From NCBI RefSeq assembly GCF_020852455.1, contig NZ_JADZAT010000024.1, positions 92,157 to 156,156 of the forward strand: a stretch of 64,000 bases of DNA, written 5' to 3'. Under the pieces are notes generated by a model. That model made no database searches and was not told the DNA's origin. It saw only the letters and a program-made list of their open reading frames with translations. This DNA is from Novosphingobium sp. Lineage in GTDB: Bacteria; Pseudomonadota; Alphaproteobacteria; Sphingomonadales; Sphingomonadaceae. A program made the translations under genes and the position numbers. This document shows positions 1-8,741 of this stretch, piece by piece (positions within the stretch are counted from its first letter, which is position 1; each line of letters begins with the position of its first letter).

Positions 1-1529
1 ATGCCCGCGAAGTGGGAGCCACCGCGCAGGTTGCGGGCGGGGTTCCGGCGATGTGCGACGGGGTGACGCAGGGGCAGGACGGCATGGAACTGTCGCTGTT
101 CAGCCGCGATGTGATTGCCATGTCCACCGCGATTGCGATGAGCCATGCGATGTTCGATGGCATGGCCTTGCTGGGGATCTGCGACAAGATCGTCCCCGGG
201 CTGGTGATCGGCGCGCTGCGCTTTGGTCACCTGCCGGCGGTGTTCGTGCCGTCCGGGCCGATGCCGTCGGGCCTGGCCAACAAGGACAAGCAGAAGGTCC
301 GCCAGCTTTATGCCGAAGGCAAGGCCAGCCGCGCCGACCTGCTGGAAAGCGAAAGCGCCAGCTATCACAGCCCGGGCACCTGCACCTTCTATGGCACCGC
401 CAATTCCAACCAGATGATGATGGAAATGATGGGGCTGCACGTGCCGGGGGCGGCCTTCGTTCCGCCGGGCACGCCGCTGCGCTCGGCCCTGACCCGCCAG
501 GCCGTGCACCGCCTGGCCGAACTGGGCCGCGAAGGAGCGGACTTTCGCCCGATGGGCCGCCTGGTCGATGAAAAGGCAGTGGTCAACGCGGTGGTCGGCC
601 TGCTGGCCACCGGCGGTTCGACCAACCATGCAATCCACCTGCCAGCCATGGCGCGGGCGGCGGGGATCCGGCTTGACTGGCAGGACATCGACGAGCTGTC
701 AGCCGTGGTCCCGCTGATCGCGCGGGTCTATCCCAACGGCGCGGCCGATGTGAACCACTTCCACGCCGCTGGCGGGATGGGCTTCGTGGTGCGCGAACTG
801 CTCGACGCCGGGCTGGCACATGATGACCTGCTGACCGTCGCCGCAGGCGGGATGCGCGCCTATGCGCAGGAACCGGTGCTTGATGGTGAGACGCTCGCCT
901 GGCGGCCGGTCCCGCTGGAAAGCGGCGATCCCGCGATCCTGGCCCCGGTAGCCACGCCGTTCCAGGGCGATGGCGGGATGCGGCTGGTGCAGGGCAACCT
1001 GGGCCGCGGCACGTTCAAGACCAGCGCGGTCGAAGCCGAACGCTGGACGATCGAGGCGCCGTGCCGGGTCTTTTCCAGCCAGGAAGCGGTGCAGGCCGCC
1101 TTCAAGGCGGGTGAGCTTGATCGCGATTGTATCGTGGTGGTCCGCTTCCAGGGTCCGCGCGCCAACGGCATGCCCGAACTGCACAAGCTGACCCCGCCGC
1201 TGGGCGTGCTGCAGGACCGGGGCTTCAAGGTCGCGCTGGTCACCGACGGGCGGATGAGCGGCGCGAGCGGCAAGGTCCCGGCCGCGATCCACGTCACCCC
1301 CGAAGCGCTGGGCGGCGGCCCGCTGGCGCTGCTGCGCGATGGTGATGTGATCCGGCTGTGCGGCCATTCGGGCAGCCTTGAAGTGCTGGCCGACCTGGCC
1401 GGGCGTGAGCCAGCCGCAGCGCCAACCGCGCCGATGGGGATGGGCCGCGAGCTGTTTGCGATGATGCGCCACTACGCCGACAGCGCCGAACAGGGCGGAT
1501 CGGCAATGCTGGCAGAGGGAGCGCTATGA
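1..1529 (+). CDS. edd: Phosphogluconate dehydratase, 5'-truncated by window edge
   Basis: Dehydrates 6-phosphogluconate to KDPG in the Entner-Doudoroff pathway, in the cytoplasm, using a [4Fe-4S] cluster (family knowledge). The reading frame is already open at base 3 ([13 protein letters not shown]...), so the start codon lies outside; about 509 residues are visible of the roughly 600 usual for Edd, and the missing part is the N-terminus. Visible IlvD/Edd hallmarks are [17 protein letters not shown] with a likely cluster cysteine, the [14 protein letters not shown] stretch with a second cysteine, [13 protein letters not shown], and [18 protein letters not shown] near the C-terminus. Its stop overlaps the glk start (ATGA), so the two are probably translationally coupled. 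Zwf is often upstream in sphingomonads but is not visible here. Confidence 0.97.
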   Translation, partial: AREVGATAQVAGGVPAMCDGVTQGQDGMELSLFSRDVIAMSTAIAMSHAMFDGMALLGICDKIVPGLVIGALRFGHLPAVFVPSGPMPSGLANKDKQKVRQLYAEGKASRADLLESESASYHSPGTCTFYGTANSNQMMMEMMGLHVPGAAFVPPGTPLRSALTRQAVHRLAELGREGADFRPMGRLVDEKAVVNAVVGLLATGGSTNHAIHLPAMARAAGIRLDWQDIDELSAVVPLIARVYPNGAADVNHFHAAGGMGFVVRELLDAGLAHDDLLTVAAGGMRAYAQEPVLDGETLAWRPVPLESGDPAILAPVATPFQGDGGMRLVQGNLGRGTFKTSAVEAERWTIEAPCRVFSSQEAVQAAFKAGELDRDCIVVVRFQGPRANGMPELHKLTPPLGVLQDRGFKVALVTDGRMSGASGKVPAAIHVTPEALGGGPLALLRDGDVIRLCGHSGSLEVLADLAGREPAAAPTAPMGMGRELFAMMRHYADSAEQGGSAMLAEGAL

Positions 1530-2500
1530 CCGAGATTGTCACTGTCGATATCGGCGGCACGCATGCCCGCTTTGCACTGGCCCGGATCGCTGCCGATGGC
1601 AGCATCGAACTGGACGAACCGGCAACGCTGCACACCAGCGATCACGCCAGTTTCCAGACCGCCTGGGAAGACTTCGCACGAATGCAGGGCGGCAAGCTGC
1701 CCGGCGCAGTAGCGATTGCCATTGCCGGGCCGGTGGGCGGTGAAGTGATCCGCTTCACCAACAACCCCTGGGTGATCCGCCCGGCGCTGATCCCGGAAAA
1801 GCTGGGCGCTGACCGCTATTCCGTAATCAACGATTTCGGTGCGGTCGGGCATGCCGTGGCTTGCGCCGATGACAGCCATTTCATCCACCTGGCCGGGCCC
1901 GACCAGCCGCTGCCGGCCAGCGGGACGATCTCGATCGTCGGGCCGGGCACCGGGCTGGGCGTGGCGCATATCTGGCGCAGCGGACTGGGTGACTACCGCG
2001 TCCAGGCGACCGAAGGCGGCCATGTCGATTTCGCCCCGGTGGACAGCATCGAGGACGCGATCCTGGCACGGCTGCGCCAGCGCTATCGCCGGGTCTCGGT
2101 CGAACGCGTGGTTTCGGGCCCGGGGCTGGTCGATATCCATGAAGCGCTGGCCGCGATGGAAGGTCGTGCGATCCAGCCGGTCGATGACCGTACGCTGTGG
2201 GGGCTTGGCACTTCGGGCGAAGACAGCCTGGCCGCTGCTGCGGTTGACCGGTTCTGCCTTTCGCTCGGCTCGTTCGCGGGTGACGCCGCACTGGCCCAGG
2301 GCGCGTCGGGCGTGGTGATCGCCGGCGGACTGGGCCTGCGGATCAAGGATACTTTGCTGCGGTCAGGCTTTGCCACCCGGTTCACCGCCAAGGGCCGCTT
2401 TGCCGAACTGATGGGCGCACTGCCGGTCAAGCTGATCACCCATCCCCAGCCCGGCCTGTTTGGCGCCGCGGCCGCCTTTGCCAAGGAGCACCTTTCGTGA
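1526..2500 (+). CDS. glk: Glucokinase
   Basis: 324 residues, the usual size of the proteobacterial Glk (ROK-unrelated) family. It phosphorylates glucose with ATP to glucose-6-phosphate, feeding the Entner-Doudoroff route encoded around it. The N-terminus carries the phosphate-binding motif [12 protein letters not shown]; further on are [12 protein letters not shown] (with the catalytic Asp of the family), the [10 protein letters not shown] loop and the [11 protein letters not shown] motif. The ATG overlaps the edd stop by four bases, and the gene's own stop region overlaps the GTG start of eda, giving a tightly coupled edd-glk-eda operon. Confidence 0.96.
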   Translation: MTEIVTVDIGGTHARFALARIAADGSIELDEPATLHTSDHASFQTAWEDFARMQGGKLPGAVAIAIAGPVGGEVIRFTNNPWVIRPALIPEKLGADRYSVINDFGAVGHAVACADDSHFIHLAGPDQPLPASGTISIVGPGTGLGVAHIWRSGLGDYRVQATEGGHVDFAPVDSIEDAILARLRQRYRRVSVERVVSGPGLVDIHEALAAMEGRAIQPVDDRTLWGLGTSGEDSLAAAAVDRFCLSLGSFAGDAALAQGASGVVIAGGLGLRIKDTLLRSGFATRFTAKGRFAELMGALPVKLITHPQPGLFGAAAAFAKEHLS

Positions 2501-3111
2501 GCCCTATCGAAACGATCATGCGCACGGCCCCGGTGATCCCGGTCTTGGTGATCGATGAAGTCCGCTATGCCGCGGCGATTGCCGAAGCCCTGGTCAAGGG
2601 CGGGCTAAGGGTGCTCGAAGTGACGCTGCGCACCGCCGATGCGCTCGATGTGATCCGCGAGATGAAGCAGGTCCCCGGCGCGATTGTCGGAGCGGGAACG
2701 GTGCTCAACGAACATGCGCTGGAAGACGCGCTCGAGGCCGGCAGCGAATTCATCGTCTCGCCGGGCCTGACCGAGAGTCTCGCAAAGGCCGCGCTGTCGG
2801 CCAAGGCGCCCTACCTTCCCGGCATCGCCACCTCGTCCGACGTGATGCGCGGGCTGGATCTGGGGATCGACCGGTTCAAGTTCTTCCCGGCCGAAGCCAA
2901 TGGCGGGATCCCGGCGCTGAAAGCAATCGCCGCGCCGTTCGGCATGGCCCGGTTCTGCCCGACCGGCGGAATCACCCAGACCAGTGCGCCAGACTGGCTG
3001 GCGCTCGATCCGGTGCTGTGCTGCGGCGGATCGTGGCTGGTGCCCAAGGGTGTGCCCGATCTGGCAGCCATCGAAGCCGCCGCCCGCGCTGCGGCAATGC
3101 TGGCAAAATAG
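2497..3111 (+). CDS. eda: KDPG/KHG aldolase
   Basis: 204 residues. Cleaves 2-keto-3-deoxy-6-phosphogluconate to pyruvate and glyceraldehyde-3-phosphate through a Schiff-base lysine. Visible are VLEVTLRT with the catalytic glutamate, GAGTVLN, SPGLTESL, and the lysine in FKFFPAEANGG, followed by FCPTGGI. The start is a GTG overlapping the glk stop by four bases; no other start fits better. It is the last gene of the edd-glk-eda set. A REP-like inverted repeat follows immediately, before the PEPC-like gene. Confidence 0.96.
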   Translation: MSPIETIMRTAPVIPVLVIDEVRYAAAIAEALVKGGLRVLEVTLRTADALDVIREMKQVPGAIVGAGTVLNEHALEDALEAGSEFIVSPGLTESLAKAALSAKAPYLPGIATSSDVMRGLDLGIDRFKFFPAEANGGIPALKAIAAPFGMARFCPTGGITQTSAPDWLALDPVLCCGGSWLVPKGVPDLAAIEAAARAAAMLAK

Positions 3112-3129
3112 CATTGCCGCCCCCCTCCA

Positions 3130-3219
3130 CCGTTCGTGCTGAGCTTGTCGAAGCACCGTCCTGTTCTTCTGCAATGCGGCAAAGAAAGTACGGCCCTTCG
3201 ACAAGCTCAGGGCGAACGG
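3130..3219. repeat. REP-like inverted repeat, copy 1
   Basis: Two roughly 30-base arms (3130-3159 and 3190-3219) form an imperfect palindrome around the core TGAGCTTGTCGAAG / CTTCGACAAGCTCA, ending in CCGTTCG / CGAACGG. The 30-base loop contains a second small inverted pair, TTCTT / AAGAA. A second copy with the same organisation lies at 48060-48160. This core is a repeat I associate with sphingomonad genomes. It sits between eda and the PEPC-like gene and could act as a transcript-end or mRNA-stabilising hairpin. Confidence 0.85.
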
Positions 3220-3244
3220 AATTGGGGTTTGAGATGGAACTGCC

Positions 3245-6016
3245 ATGATCTTGCTGACCGAACTCGATGCCCGGCTTGAAGCGCTCCACGCGCGCACCGT
3301 GGAAACTCCGCTGTTCAACCCGGTGTTCCAGCTTAGTCTGGAACTTTCGCGGCGGATCGAAAGCGGTGCGCTGCCGCTGGCCGAAGTCGCTGAACTGGTG
3401 GCCGAACTGGAATGCGAAGGGCTGCAGGCGCGCGCCGCAAAGCTCAACCAGCTGCTCGCCCCGCTCGATCCGGCCCAGAACCTTGCCCGACTGGCCGCCC
3501 CAGACGAGACGGAGGATTTCGCGACCTTTGCCGCGCGCTGGCGCCATCCGCTGCTCCATGTGGTGTTCACCGCGCATCCCACCTTCCTGCTCAGCCACCG
3601 CCAGAGCGAGGCTGTTGCCCGCTCCGCCAGCGCCGGCAAGATCGACGCACAAAGCGCCTGCGTTGCCCCGCATGACCGCGATGCGATCACGCTGGATAGC
3701 GAGCATGCCGATGCCATGGCGGCGTTGGCCCGGGCTCAGACCGCGCGCGACGCGATGGTCCGCCAGCTGCTGGGCCAGGCGCGCGCACGCTGGCCCGACC
3801 AGTGGCGCCAGCTTGCCCCCATGCCGCTACGCTTCGCCAGTTGGGTGGGGTACGACATGGACGGGCGCACCGATATCTCGTGGGCAACCTCGCTGCGCTA
3901 CCGCCTGGCGGAGAAGGCCGAACGGCTGAGCTCCTATGCCGCATTGCTGAGCGCGGTTGCGCCGCAGCTGGCCGCCCGGCTGGAGCGCGCGCAGGCCTAT
4001 GCCGCGGCCATGTCGGCACGGTTCGGGCAGGATCTTTCAGCTCCCGCCGCGCTGTCCGAAGTCGCCAATGCGCTGACTGCCGACCATCCAGACAAGCTGA
4101 CCAGCCTTTCGGCCGTGATCTCCGAACTGGAACACGAAGCCGCCCAGGCCGGCGATACCGAAGCTGAAACCTTGCTGACCGTCGCCGCAGCGATGCGCGC
4201 GGATGGCCTTGGCATGGGCTGGATCCATTTCCGGGTGAACAGCTCGCAGCTCCAGAATGCGATCCGCCGCCGGATCGATCCGGCTGGCAAACTGGATCTC
4301 GCCAGCCAGGCTGCGCTGGTACGGATGCGCGAATTGCTGGCCGAGGCCAAGCCGCTGCGCAGCAACTTCGCCGCGCTGGCGATCGAGAATTCGACTGCGG
4401 TGCGCCAGTTCCTGGCCATGGCGCAGATCCTCCACCACGTCGATGCCGATGCGCCGATCCGGATGCTGGTGGCCGAATGCGAACAGCCGACCACCGTCCT
4501 GGCCGCGCTCTATTTCGCCAAGCTGTTCGGGATTGCCGACAAGGTCGATGTCTCGCCGCTGTTTGAAACCGAAAGCGCGCTGGAGCACGGCGGGCGGTTC
4601 CTCGACGCGCTGCTCGCCGAGGAAGCCTATCGCGACTATGCCAAGGTGCGCGGGCGGGTTTCGGTGCAAACCGGGTTTTCCGATGCCGGGCGCTTCGTCG
4701 GGCAGATCCCGGCGGCGCTGGCGATCGAGCGGCTGCAAGGACGGCTGAGCGAGGCGATGGCCGCCAATGGCCTGACCCATGTTGCGGCGCTGGTGTTCAA
4801 CACCCACGGCGAAAGCATGGGGCGCGGTGCGCACCCCTCCAGCTTTGCCGACCGGGTCGAATGGCCGCTGTCGCCATGGGCGCGGCGGCGGTTCGTGCGC
4901 GCGGGGATCCGACTGGAACCCGAGGTCAGCTTTCAGGGCGGTGATGGCTACCTGTTTTTCGGTACGCCTGAACTGGCGCTCGCCACCCTCACCCGCTTTG
5001 CCGAGGCGCGCCCGGCCGAGGCCGATCCCAATGCGCCGACCGACCCATTCTATCGCCGCACCGACCTCAGCCTCGATTTCTACCGCGCGATCCGCCGCTT
5101 TCAGGCCGCGCAGCTGACCAGCCGGACCTATCCGCGTGCGGTCACCGCATTCGGGCTCGGCCTGCTCAACGACACCGGCAGCCGCAAGAGCCGCCGCCAG
5201 AGCGACCTCGCCGCCGACCGCGAAATGAGCCTGCGCCAGATCCGCGCAATCCCGCACAATGCGGTGCTGCAGCAGCTGGGCTATCCGGTGAACGTGATCG
5301 CCGGGTTCGGCACCGCGGCGGAAGGCAATTACGAGGCGCTGGCCGAGCTGCTGCGCGACAGCGACCGGGGCCGCCAGCTGGTCCGCCTGGTTCGCGCCGC
5401 CAATGCGCTGGCCAGCATCAAGACCGTTGCCGCCTTTGGCGAGCTGTTCAATTCGGCCTATTGGGCCAGCCGTCCCTATCGCGGGGATGAGCAGCAGGTG
5501 TCCGATGCCTGCCTGGCGCTGGCCGAATACCTCACCACCGACGATCGCACCGGGGTATTCCGCCGGATGGCCTCGCGGCTGCGGGTCGATGCGCTTAAGC
5601 TGCACCGGCTGCTGGACCTAATCCCCGACGAGGCGCCGCTTGAAGGGCGCGAGCATACCCGGCGCATGCTGGGCGTGCTGCAGGCGCTGCGGCTGGCGCT
5701 GTTCCAGCACATGTTCCTGAAAGCCGTCTCGGTCCCGGCCTTCAGCCGCGCCAACGACATCGCCCGCGAGGACGTGCTGGAGATGGTCTTCACCCTGCGG
5801 ATCGAGGAAGCGCTGGCCCAGCTGCGCCGGGCCTTCCCGGTCAGCTTCCCGGGGCTGGGCGATTTCACCGTCAGCGAGCCCAGCGATTATCCCGATGAAG
5901 CGGCGGTCGGTTATGAGGCAATCCACCGCGATTTCATCGACCCGATCGAGGCAGCGCAGGCGCTCTCGCTCAGGATCACCACGACGATCGCCAACCTGTT
6001 CGGCGCGCACGGCTGA
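3245..6016 (+). CDS. Divergent phosphoenolpyruvate carboxylase-like protein
   Basis: 923 residues, similar in length to PEPC, which makes oxaloacetate from PEP and bicarbonate. The N-terminal catalytic-histidine motif is present (TAHPT, His111). The glycine-rich loop, FHGRGGSIGRGG in E. coli, reads FNTHGESMGRGA at 518-529: the second arginine is kept (Arg527), but the E. coli His579 and Arg581 positions become Asn and His. The SDSAKDAG motif reads SDAGRFVG, RAIPW is RAIPH (667-671), and the C-terminal QNTG is replaced by GAHG. These alignments are by eye. It may be a PEPC with altered properties, or a PEPC-fold protein doing something else. It follows edd-glk-eda after the REP repeat. Confidence 0.75.
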   Translation: MILLTELDARLEALHARTVETPLFNPVFQLSLELSRRIESGALPLAEVAELVAELECEGLQARAAKLNQLLAPLDPAQNLARLAAPDETEDFATFAARWRHPLLHVVFTAHPTFLLSHRQSEAVARSASAGKIDAQSACVAPHDRDAITLDSEHADAMAALARAQTARDAMVRQLLGQARARWPDQWRQLAPMPLRFASWVGYDMDGRTDISWATSLRYRLAEKAERLSSYAALLSAVAPQLAARLERAQAYAAAMSARFGQDLSAPAALSEVANALTADHPDKLTSLSAVISELEHEAAQAGDTEAETLLTVAAAMRADGLGMGWIHFRVNSSQLQNAIRRRIDPAGKLDLASQAALVRMRELLAEAKPLRSNFAALAIENSTAVRQFLAMAQILHHVDADAPIRMLVAECEQPTTVLAALYFAKLFGIADKVDVSPLFETESALEHGGRFLDALLAEEAYRDYAKVRGRVSVQTGFSDAGRFVGQIPAALAIERLQGRLSEAMAANGLTHVAALVFNTHGESMGRGAHPSSFADRVEWPLSPWARRRFVRAGIRLEPEVSFQGGDGYLFFGTPELALATLTRFAEARPAEADPNAPTDPFYRRTDLSLDFYRAIRRFQAAQLTSRTYPRAVTAFGLGLLNDTGSRKSRRQSDLAADREMSLRQIRAIPHNAVLQQLGYPVNVIAGFGTAAEGNYEALAELLRDSDRGRQLVRLVRAANALASIKTVAAFGELFNSAYWASRPYRGDEQQVSDACLALAEYLTTDDRTGVFRRMASRLRVDALKLHRLLDLIPDEAPLEGREHTRRMLGVLQALRLALFQHMFLKAVSVPAFSRANDIAREDVLEMVFTLRIEEALAQLRRAFPVSFPGLGDFTVSEPSDYPDEAAVGYEAIHRDFIDPIEAAQALSLRITTTIANLFGAHG

Positions 6017-6143
6017 TCTCGCCGAATTAACCTTTCTGCGCTAGGCAGTCCCAAGCCGGAACGCGCCGTGTGCACGGCTGGCAAGTGCCATGCCGACCTG
6101 CCATGGCAGAATGAATTGCAATTCGCGTCAGAGAGTTACGTCG

Positions 6144-6794
6144 ATGAAGTTCAATCCGATCCATGCCGTTGGCGGGCTTTTCGTGGCGGCGGTCGTCGCC
6201 ACCGGCGCGCTGCTGCTGCAGGCACCCGATGGCGGTATGGGCCAGTTGCTGCCGGGCCCCGATCCCGAACTGTCCGGCAAGCCGCAAGCGGCGCAACCCC
6301 AGCCCAGCGCCACCCCGGCTCCGCCCAAGGACGAGCGATTCGTGATCAAGCGGATCCTGCCGATTACCGGCCCGATCAAGTATGGCGAATGGCACTGGGA
6401 CGACAAGAATGTGCCCGATGGCCCGATCGTGATCACGGTGGATCTGGATGCGCGGGTGCTGTCAGTGTTCAAAGGCGGCTATGAAATCGGCGCCACGGCA
6501 GTCCTGCTGGGCACCAGCGAAAAGCCCACCCCGCTGGGCGAATTCCCGATCAAGTGGAAGAAGGCCGATCACTATTCGTCGATCTATGACGGTGCGCCGA
6601 TGCCTTTCACCCAGAACCTAACCGCAGACGGGGTCGCGATTCACGGCACCAAGGTGGAAAGGGGTTACGCCAGCCATGGCTGCATCGGGGTGCCCAATGA
6701 CTTTGGCCAGAAGCTGTTCGGGGTGACCAAGACGGGTGACAAGGTGATCATCACCAAGGGCAAGACCGCCAAGCAGGGCGATAGCCTGATCTGA
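6144..6794 (+). CDS. L,D-transpeptidase (YkuD domain), periplasmic
   Basis: 216 residues from the ATG at 6144. I prefer this start because it gives a clean N-terminal signal/anchor segment (HAVGGLFVAAVVATGALLL); an upstream in-frame ATG at 6090 would add 18 residues ahead of it. A Pro/Ala-rich linker follows, then the YkuD catalytic domain with the histidine of VAIHGTKVERGYASHGC and the nucleophilic cysteine in SHGCIGVPN. The family forms 3-3 peptidoglycan cross-links or attaches proteins to peptidoglycan. It is a single gene, with a hairpin after the stop. Confidence 0.88.
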   Translation: MKFNPIHAVGGLFVAAVVATGALLLQAPDGGMGQLLPGPDPELSGKPQAAQPQPSATPAPPKDERFVIKRILPITGPIKYGEWHWDDKNVPDGPIVITVDLDARVLSVFKGGYEIGATAVLLGTSEKPTPLGEFPIKWKKADHYSSIYDGAPMPFTQNLTADGVAIHGTKVERGYASHGCIGVPNDFGQKLFGVTKTGDKVIITKGKTAKQGDSLI

Positions 6795-6808
6795 TTGCGG
6801 GTGGGTGC

Positions 6809-6830
6809 GGGAAGACCGCAAGGCCTTCCC
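6809..6830. terminator. Hairpin between convergent L,D-transpeptidase and SDR genes
   Basis: GGGAAG and CTTCCC form a 6-bp stem around a 10-base loop in the 43-base gap between two convergent genes. There is no long T-run, so a bidirectional terminator role is likely but not proven. Confidence 0.4.
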
Positions 6831-6837
6831 GGGCCAC

Positions 6838-7620
6838 TCAGCGCGGCGCCATCCGGATCGCACCGTCGAGGCGGATGCACTGCCCGTTGAAATAGCTGTT
6901 GCGCACCAGTTCCAGCGCCAGGCTGCCAAACTCCTCGGGCTTGCCCAGCCGCTTGGGGAACGGCACCGAAGCGGCCAGGCTTTCCAGCACCTGCGGCTTG
7001 GCCCCCAGCATCAGCGGAGTGGCGAAGATCCCCGGCATGATCGAATTGACCCGGATGCCGATGTCAGACAGGTCGCGCGCCATCGGCAAGACCAGTCCGT
7101 TGACCCCGGCCTTGGCCGAACCATAGATGATCTGGCCGATCTGGCCGTCCTGCGCGGCGACCGAAGCGGTCAGCGTGATGCAGCCGCGTTCGCCATCCTC
7201 CAGCGGTTCGAGCGAGGCCATGCCCTCGGCCGCAATCGAGGCGATGCGGTAGCTGGCGACCAGGATGCCCTGCACACCGTATTCATAGTCCTCGGTCGGG
7301 GTGCGGCGCAGCTTGCCGGCTTCCTTGTCAAAGGCCAGCGTCTTGCCGCGCCGACTGGTCATCGCGCAGTGGACGCAGACGCGTTCCTGCCCGTGTGCGG
7401 CGCGGGCCTTGGCAAAGCCGGCCAGCACCGATTCCTCGCTGGTGATATCGACCTTGCAGAACAGCCCGCCGATCGCCCTGGCGACTTCCTCGCCCTTTTC
7501 TTCCTGGATGTCGAAGATCGCCACCTTGATCCCGGCTGCTGCCAAGGCCTCGGCCGTGGCCCGGCCCAGTCCCGATGCGCCGCCGGTCACCACCGCTGCT
7601 GTCGATGAATCAATCCGCAT
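6838..7620 (-). CDS. SDR-family 3-hydroxyacyl-CoA dehydrogenase-like oxidoreductase
   Basis: 260 residues. The Rossmann glycine motif TGGASGLG is at 12-19, and the catalytic triad is Ser153, Tyr166 and Lys170 (YGSAK). The overall pattern resembles HSD10 / type II 3-hydroxyacyl-CoA dehydrogenases, which oxidise (S)-3-hydroxyacyl-CoA with NAD+. The usual NNAG element is degenerate (VHCAM). The ATG at 7620 follows an AGGAGAG ribosome site. The gene is divergent from the alcohol dehydrogenase at 7698, and a palindrome (7633-7648) lies 13 bases upstream of its start. A similar palindrome precedes the beta-oxidation-like operon at 41763, supporting a role in acyl-CoA catabolism. Confidence 0.85.
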   Translation of the reverse strand: MRIDSSTAAVVTGGASGLGRATAEALAAAGIKVAIFDIQEEKGEEVARAIGGLFCKVDITSEESVLAGFAKARAAHGQERVCVHCAMTSRRGKTLAFDKEAGKLRRTPTEDYEYGVQGILVASYRIASIAAEGMASLEPLEDGERGCITLTASVAAQDGQIGQIIYGSAKAGVNGLVLPMARDLSDIGIRVNSIMPGIFATPLMLGAKPQVLESLAASVPFPKRLGKPEEFGSLALELVRNSYFNGQCIRLDGAIRMAPR

Positions 7621-7632
7621 TTGACTCTCCTG

Positions 7633-7648
7633 TTAATCGAGCGATTAA
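7633..7648. promoter_or_regulatory. Palindromic operator between SDR and alcohol dehydrogenase genes
   Basis: TTAATCG-AG-CGATTAA has perfect 7-base arms around a 2-base centre, the geometry of a TetR-type dimer site. It overlaps a plausible promoter for the rightward gene (TTGACT at 7621-7626, 17-base spacer, ATTAAT at 7644-7649) and lies within 30 bases of the leftward start codon, so one repressor could control both genes. A near-identical site is at 41727-41742. Confidence 0.6.
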
Positions 7649-7697
7649 TGGCTGGATCGAAGCGGCACCGCAAGCCGCAATTGCCGGGAGTATCACG

Positions 7698-8741
7698 ATG
7701 ACCGCCACTCCAGCCTATGGTGCAACCGCGCCCGATTCAGGCGTCAATCCGCTGACCATCGAACGCCGCGAACTGCGCGGTGAGGACGTCGCGATCGACA
7801 TTGCCTTCTGCGGCGTCTGCCATTCGGACCTTCACGCGGCGCGTAACGATTGGGGGCGTACCAATTACCCCTTCGTGCCCGGGCACGAAATTGTCGGCAC
7901 GGTGAGCGCGGTCGGTTCGGGCGTTACCCGTTTCAAGGTGGGCGACCGGGTGGCGGTGGGCACCACGATCGATTCGTGCCGCAAGTGCGATGCCTGCGCG
8001 GATGGCGAGGAAAACTATTGCCGCGAGGGATCGACCGGCACCTACAACGGCAAGGACCGGATCGACGGCAGCCCGACCTTTGGCGGCTATTCCAAGGCGA
8101 TCGTGGTGGCCGAACCCTTCGTGCTGCGCGTGCCTGACGGGCTGGACATGGCCGCAGCAGCGCCGCTCCTTTGTGCGGGGATCACCACTTACAGCCCCTT
8201 GAAGAACTGGAACGTCGGACCCGGCACCAGGGTCGGTGTGATCGGGCTGGGCGGGCTGGGTCACATGGGGGTCAAGTTCGCCAAGGCGCTGGGCGCGGAA
8301 GTGACCATGATCACCACTTCGCCTGAAAAGGGCGCCGGTGCGGTGCGGCTGGGGGCCGATCATGTGCTGGTTTCCACCGACAAGGCAGCGATGCGCGCGG
8401 CATCGCGCAGCTTCGATTTCCTGCTCGATACCGTGCCGGTGAAGCACGATGTCACGCCCTATCTGTTCCTGCTCGACCGCAAGGGCACCCTGTGCATCGT
8501 CGGCATGATCGAGCTGATGGAGCCGTTCCATTCGGGCCTGCTGCTGCAAGGGCAAAAGGCGGTTTCGGGATCGGGCGTGGGCGGGATTGCCCAGACCCAG
8601 GAGATGCTCGATCTCTGCGCCGCCAAGGGGATCGGCGCCGAGATCGAGGTAATCCCGATGGACCAGATCAACCACGCTTTCGAGCGGATGGAACAGGCTG
8701 ACGTGCGCTATCGCTTCGTCATCGACATGGAGACTCTATGA
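7698..8741 (+). CDS. Zinc-dependent alcohol dehydrogenase, YahK/cinnamyl-alcohol type
   Basis: 347 residues from ATG 7698, chosen because GGGAG lies 7 bases upstream; the frame is open further upstream but overlaps the divergent SDR gene. The order of motifs is typical of the NADP(H)-dependent YahK/CAD branch of medium-chain dehydrogenases: catalytic-zinc cysteine in CGVCHSDLH, GHEIVG, the structural-zinc cysteine cluster in CRKCDACADGEENYC, APLLCAG, and the nucleotide-binding GLGGLGHMG. It likely interconverts an aldehyde and alcohol. Its stop overlaps the next start (ATGA), so it is co-transcribed with the DsbA-like gene. Confidence 0.9.
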   Translation: MTATPAYGATAPDSGVNPLTIERRELRGEDVAIDIAFCGVCHSDLHAARNDWGRTNYPFVPGHEIVGTVSAVGSGVTRFKVGDRVAVGTTIDSCRKCDACADGEENYCREGSTGTYNGKDRIDGSPTFGGYSKAIVVAEPFVLRVPDGLDMAAAAPLLCAGITTYSPLKNWNVGPGTRVGVIGLGGLGHMGVKFAKALGAEVTMITTSPEKGAGAVRLGADHVLVSTDKAAMRAASRSFDFLLDTVPVKHDVTPYLFLLDRKGTLCIVGMIELMEPFHSGLLLQGQKAVSGSGVGGIAQTQEMLDLCAAKGIGAEIEVIPMDQINHAFERMEQADVRYRFVIDMETL

